Part shown: one piece after another, positions 63,115 to 64,000 of the stretch
Numbering within the stretch: the first letter of the stretch is position 1
Layout: each line of letters opens with the position of its first letter
From: G942493375 sp942493375
GTDB lineage: Bacteria > Armatimonadota > UBA5829
Direction of reading: 5' to 3'
NCBI GenBank assembly: GCA_942493375.1
Contig: OW818698.1
Location: 310,001-374,000 of the forward strand
DNA length: 64,000 bases
Notes under the pieces: generated by a model
What the model saw: the letters and a program-made list of their open reading frames with translations, nothing else
Told to the model about the DNA's origin: nothing
Databases searched by the model: none
Translations under genes and position numbers: made by a program

Positions 63115-63420
63115 TTTTCCGTGTATCCCGTGTATTCCGTGGTTAAATATCTCCCCAAAAAATCTGCGTAAATCTGCGAGATCAAGAGTATTCGGAATCT
63201 GAATCCTAACGTTCTATTTCCGAATACTCCTGCGGATAATTCCCATTCCCACCTTCTCTCTCATTTTCCGTGTATTCCGTGTATTCCGTGGTTAATCATC
63301 TCCCCAAAAAATCTGCGTAAATCTGCGAAATCTGCGGATAATCATTCTCCCCGTCCCCCTATCTCCCCGTCCCCAAGTCCCCCAGTCTCCCCTTCTCCCA
63401 AAATTTTCCGTGGTTAAAAA
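63115..63420. repeat. Repeat cluster with a nested inverted-repeat insert
   Basis: TTCCGTGTATCCCGTGTATT and AATCTGCGTAAATCTGCG arrays occur twice (63115-63236 and 63264-63340), followed by CTCCCCGTCCCC-type pyrimidine runs. In the first array the third AATCTGCG unit is interrupted at about 63183-63230 by a sequence with perfect 12-bp arms GAGTATTCGGAA (63186-63197) and TTCCGAATACTC (63218-63229). This fills the 422-bp gap before the last gene. Confidence 0.75.
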
Positions 63421-63507
63421 TCCCCCACCTTCCAAAGCCAAATGAAAGCTGATATCATGTAGCCGAGATTGTTGTGGTCTTGAATAGTTACTGTGAGGTT
63501 ATTGTAA

Positions 63508-64000
63508 ATGGCAAAGATTGTATTAATTGGCGCAGGGAGCGTCATTTTCTCTAAACATATCATCTCCGACTGCCTCTCCTATCCGGAGCTTCGGGATTCC
63601 GAGTTTGCTCTGTTCGATATAAGTGAGTCCAGATTAAAGACAGCTGAGCTTATGGCTAAGCATGTAGCTAAGGCCTGGAATGCAAATCCAAAGATAGTAG
63701 CTACAACAGACCCGGTTGTGGCCTTAACTGGTGCTGATTATGCAGTAAATATGATCCAGGTTGGCGGATACGAGCCCTGCACAGTCACAGACTTTGAGAT
63801 ACCTAAGAAATACGGACTTCGCCAGACTATTGCTGACACATTGGGAATCGGTGGAATATTCCGTTCACTCCGAACAATCCCTGTAATGCTCAAATATGCC
63901 CGCATAATGGAAGAAGTCTGTCCGGATGTCACTTTCCTGAACTACGTGAACCCGATGGCTATGAACACCTGGGCGGTTTTGAAAGCAACCAAGATCAAAA
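63508..64000 (+). CDS. GH4 alpha-galactosidase-type enzyme (partial, runs off the window)
   Basis: The frame is open from the ATG at 63508 to the window end (about 164 codons). It starts MAKIVLIGAGSVIFSKHIIS, the NAD-binding loop of GH4. NMIQVGGYEPC, TLGIGGIFRSLRTIPVML and FLNYVNPMAMNTWAV follow; these are the GH4 family motifs also seen in the gene at 29497. It is a homolog with clearly different sequence, closer to the alpha-galactosidase (MelA) pattern. The metal-binding Cys and His lie beyond the window. Confidence 0.9.
   Translation, partial: MAKIVLIGAGSVIFSKHIISDCLSYPELRDSEFALFDISESRLKTAELMAKHVAKAWNANPKIVATTDPVVALTGADYAVNMIQVGGYEPCTVTDFEIPKKYGLRQTIADTLGIGGIFRSLRTIPVMLKYARIMEEVCPDVTFLNYVNPMAMNTWAVLKATKIK

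Overview
The window looks like chromosomal DNA of a free-living diderm bacterium with a large carbohydrate-foraging repertoire. The best taxonomic hint is the pseudopilin at 38056-38682. Its N-terminus (GFTLIELLVVIAIIAILAA, then a run containing FPVFAKAREKAR and SNLKQIG) is the form typical of Armatimonadota. The many DUF4838, DUF4091/GH123-like and GH4 genes and the abundant dispersed palindromic repeats fit that phylum, but Planctomycetota, Lentisphaerota or similar groups cannot be excluded. An RND-TolC efflux operon implies an outer membrane. By eye the GC content is in the mid-40s, except for one clearly GC-richer gene (48836-51373). I see no rRNA, tRNA, CRISPR array, integrase or full insertion sequence.

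Layout. 1-2577: tail of an upstream gene and a secreted GH3 beta-glucosidase with a PA14 insert. 2775-10049 (minus): a tetR-tolC-adaptor-RND efflux operon with a well-formed promoter and an operator beside its -10 box. 10188-13896 (minus): ECF sigma factor, zinc-finger anti-sigma factor and two membrane proteins with zinc ribbons and carboxypeptidase-regulatory-like domains. 14358-15743: di-haem cytochrome c peroxidase-like protein. 16159-18672: DUF4838 protein. 18817-19627: a small overlapping gene pair, the second HEPN-like. 19658-22279: two tandem paralogs of unknown function. 22452-33675: sugar and glycoside genes (DUF6067/GH123-like protein, DapA-like aldolase/lyase, AraC regulator, FG-GAP protein overlapping a URO-D-like protein, GH4, Gfo/Idh/MocA oxidoreductase, ceramidase-like hydrolase). 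33969-35529: two GYF_2 membrane paralogs. 35736-41300: second DUF4838 protein, pseudopilin, DUF4091 protein. 41632-48284 (minus): sugar ABC transporter (two permeases and a binding protein, no ATPase), GH32-like protein and a TIM-barrel protein. 48836-51373: GC-rich six-hairpin glycosidase-like gene flanked by imperfect direct repeats. 51566-56722 (minus): SGNH hydrolase, beta-propeller glycosidase, GH20 hexosaminidase and ROK kinase. 57000-60927: aldolase, FGGY kinase and sugar isomerase operon. 61077 to end: ion channel, GH16-like protein and the start of a second GH4 gene.

How the genes work together. Secreted hydrolases (GH3, GH16-like, GH20, GH123-like, SGNH esterase) would release sugars. 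The ABC transporter would import them. Cytosolic GH4, GH32-like, ROK, isomerase, FGGY kinase and aldolase proteins would feed them into glycolysis, with AraC and perhaps ROK proteins as local regulators. No SusC/SusD-type genes are present, so uptake here is by ABC transport.

The intergenic DNA is unusually rich in short repeats of several families. They include a MITE-like element with terminal inverted repeats and apparent target-site duplications, two related hairpins of about 80 bp in opposite orientations, perfect long palindromes, and a palindromic repeat inserted in frame into the GH20 gene. These, together with the HEPN-like pair, the sigma-factor operon and the RND pump with two extra membrane helices, are the most unusual parts of the window.
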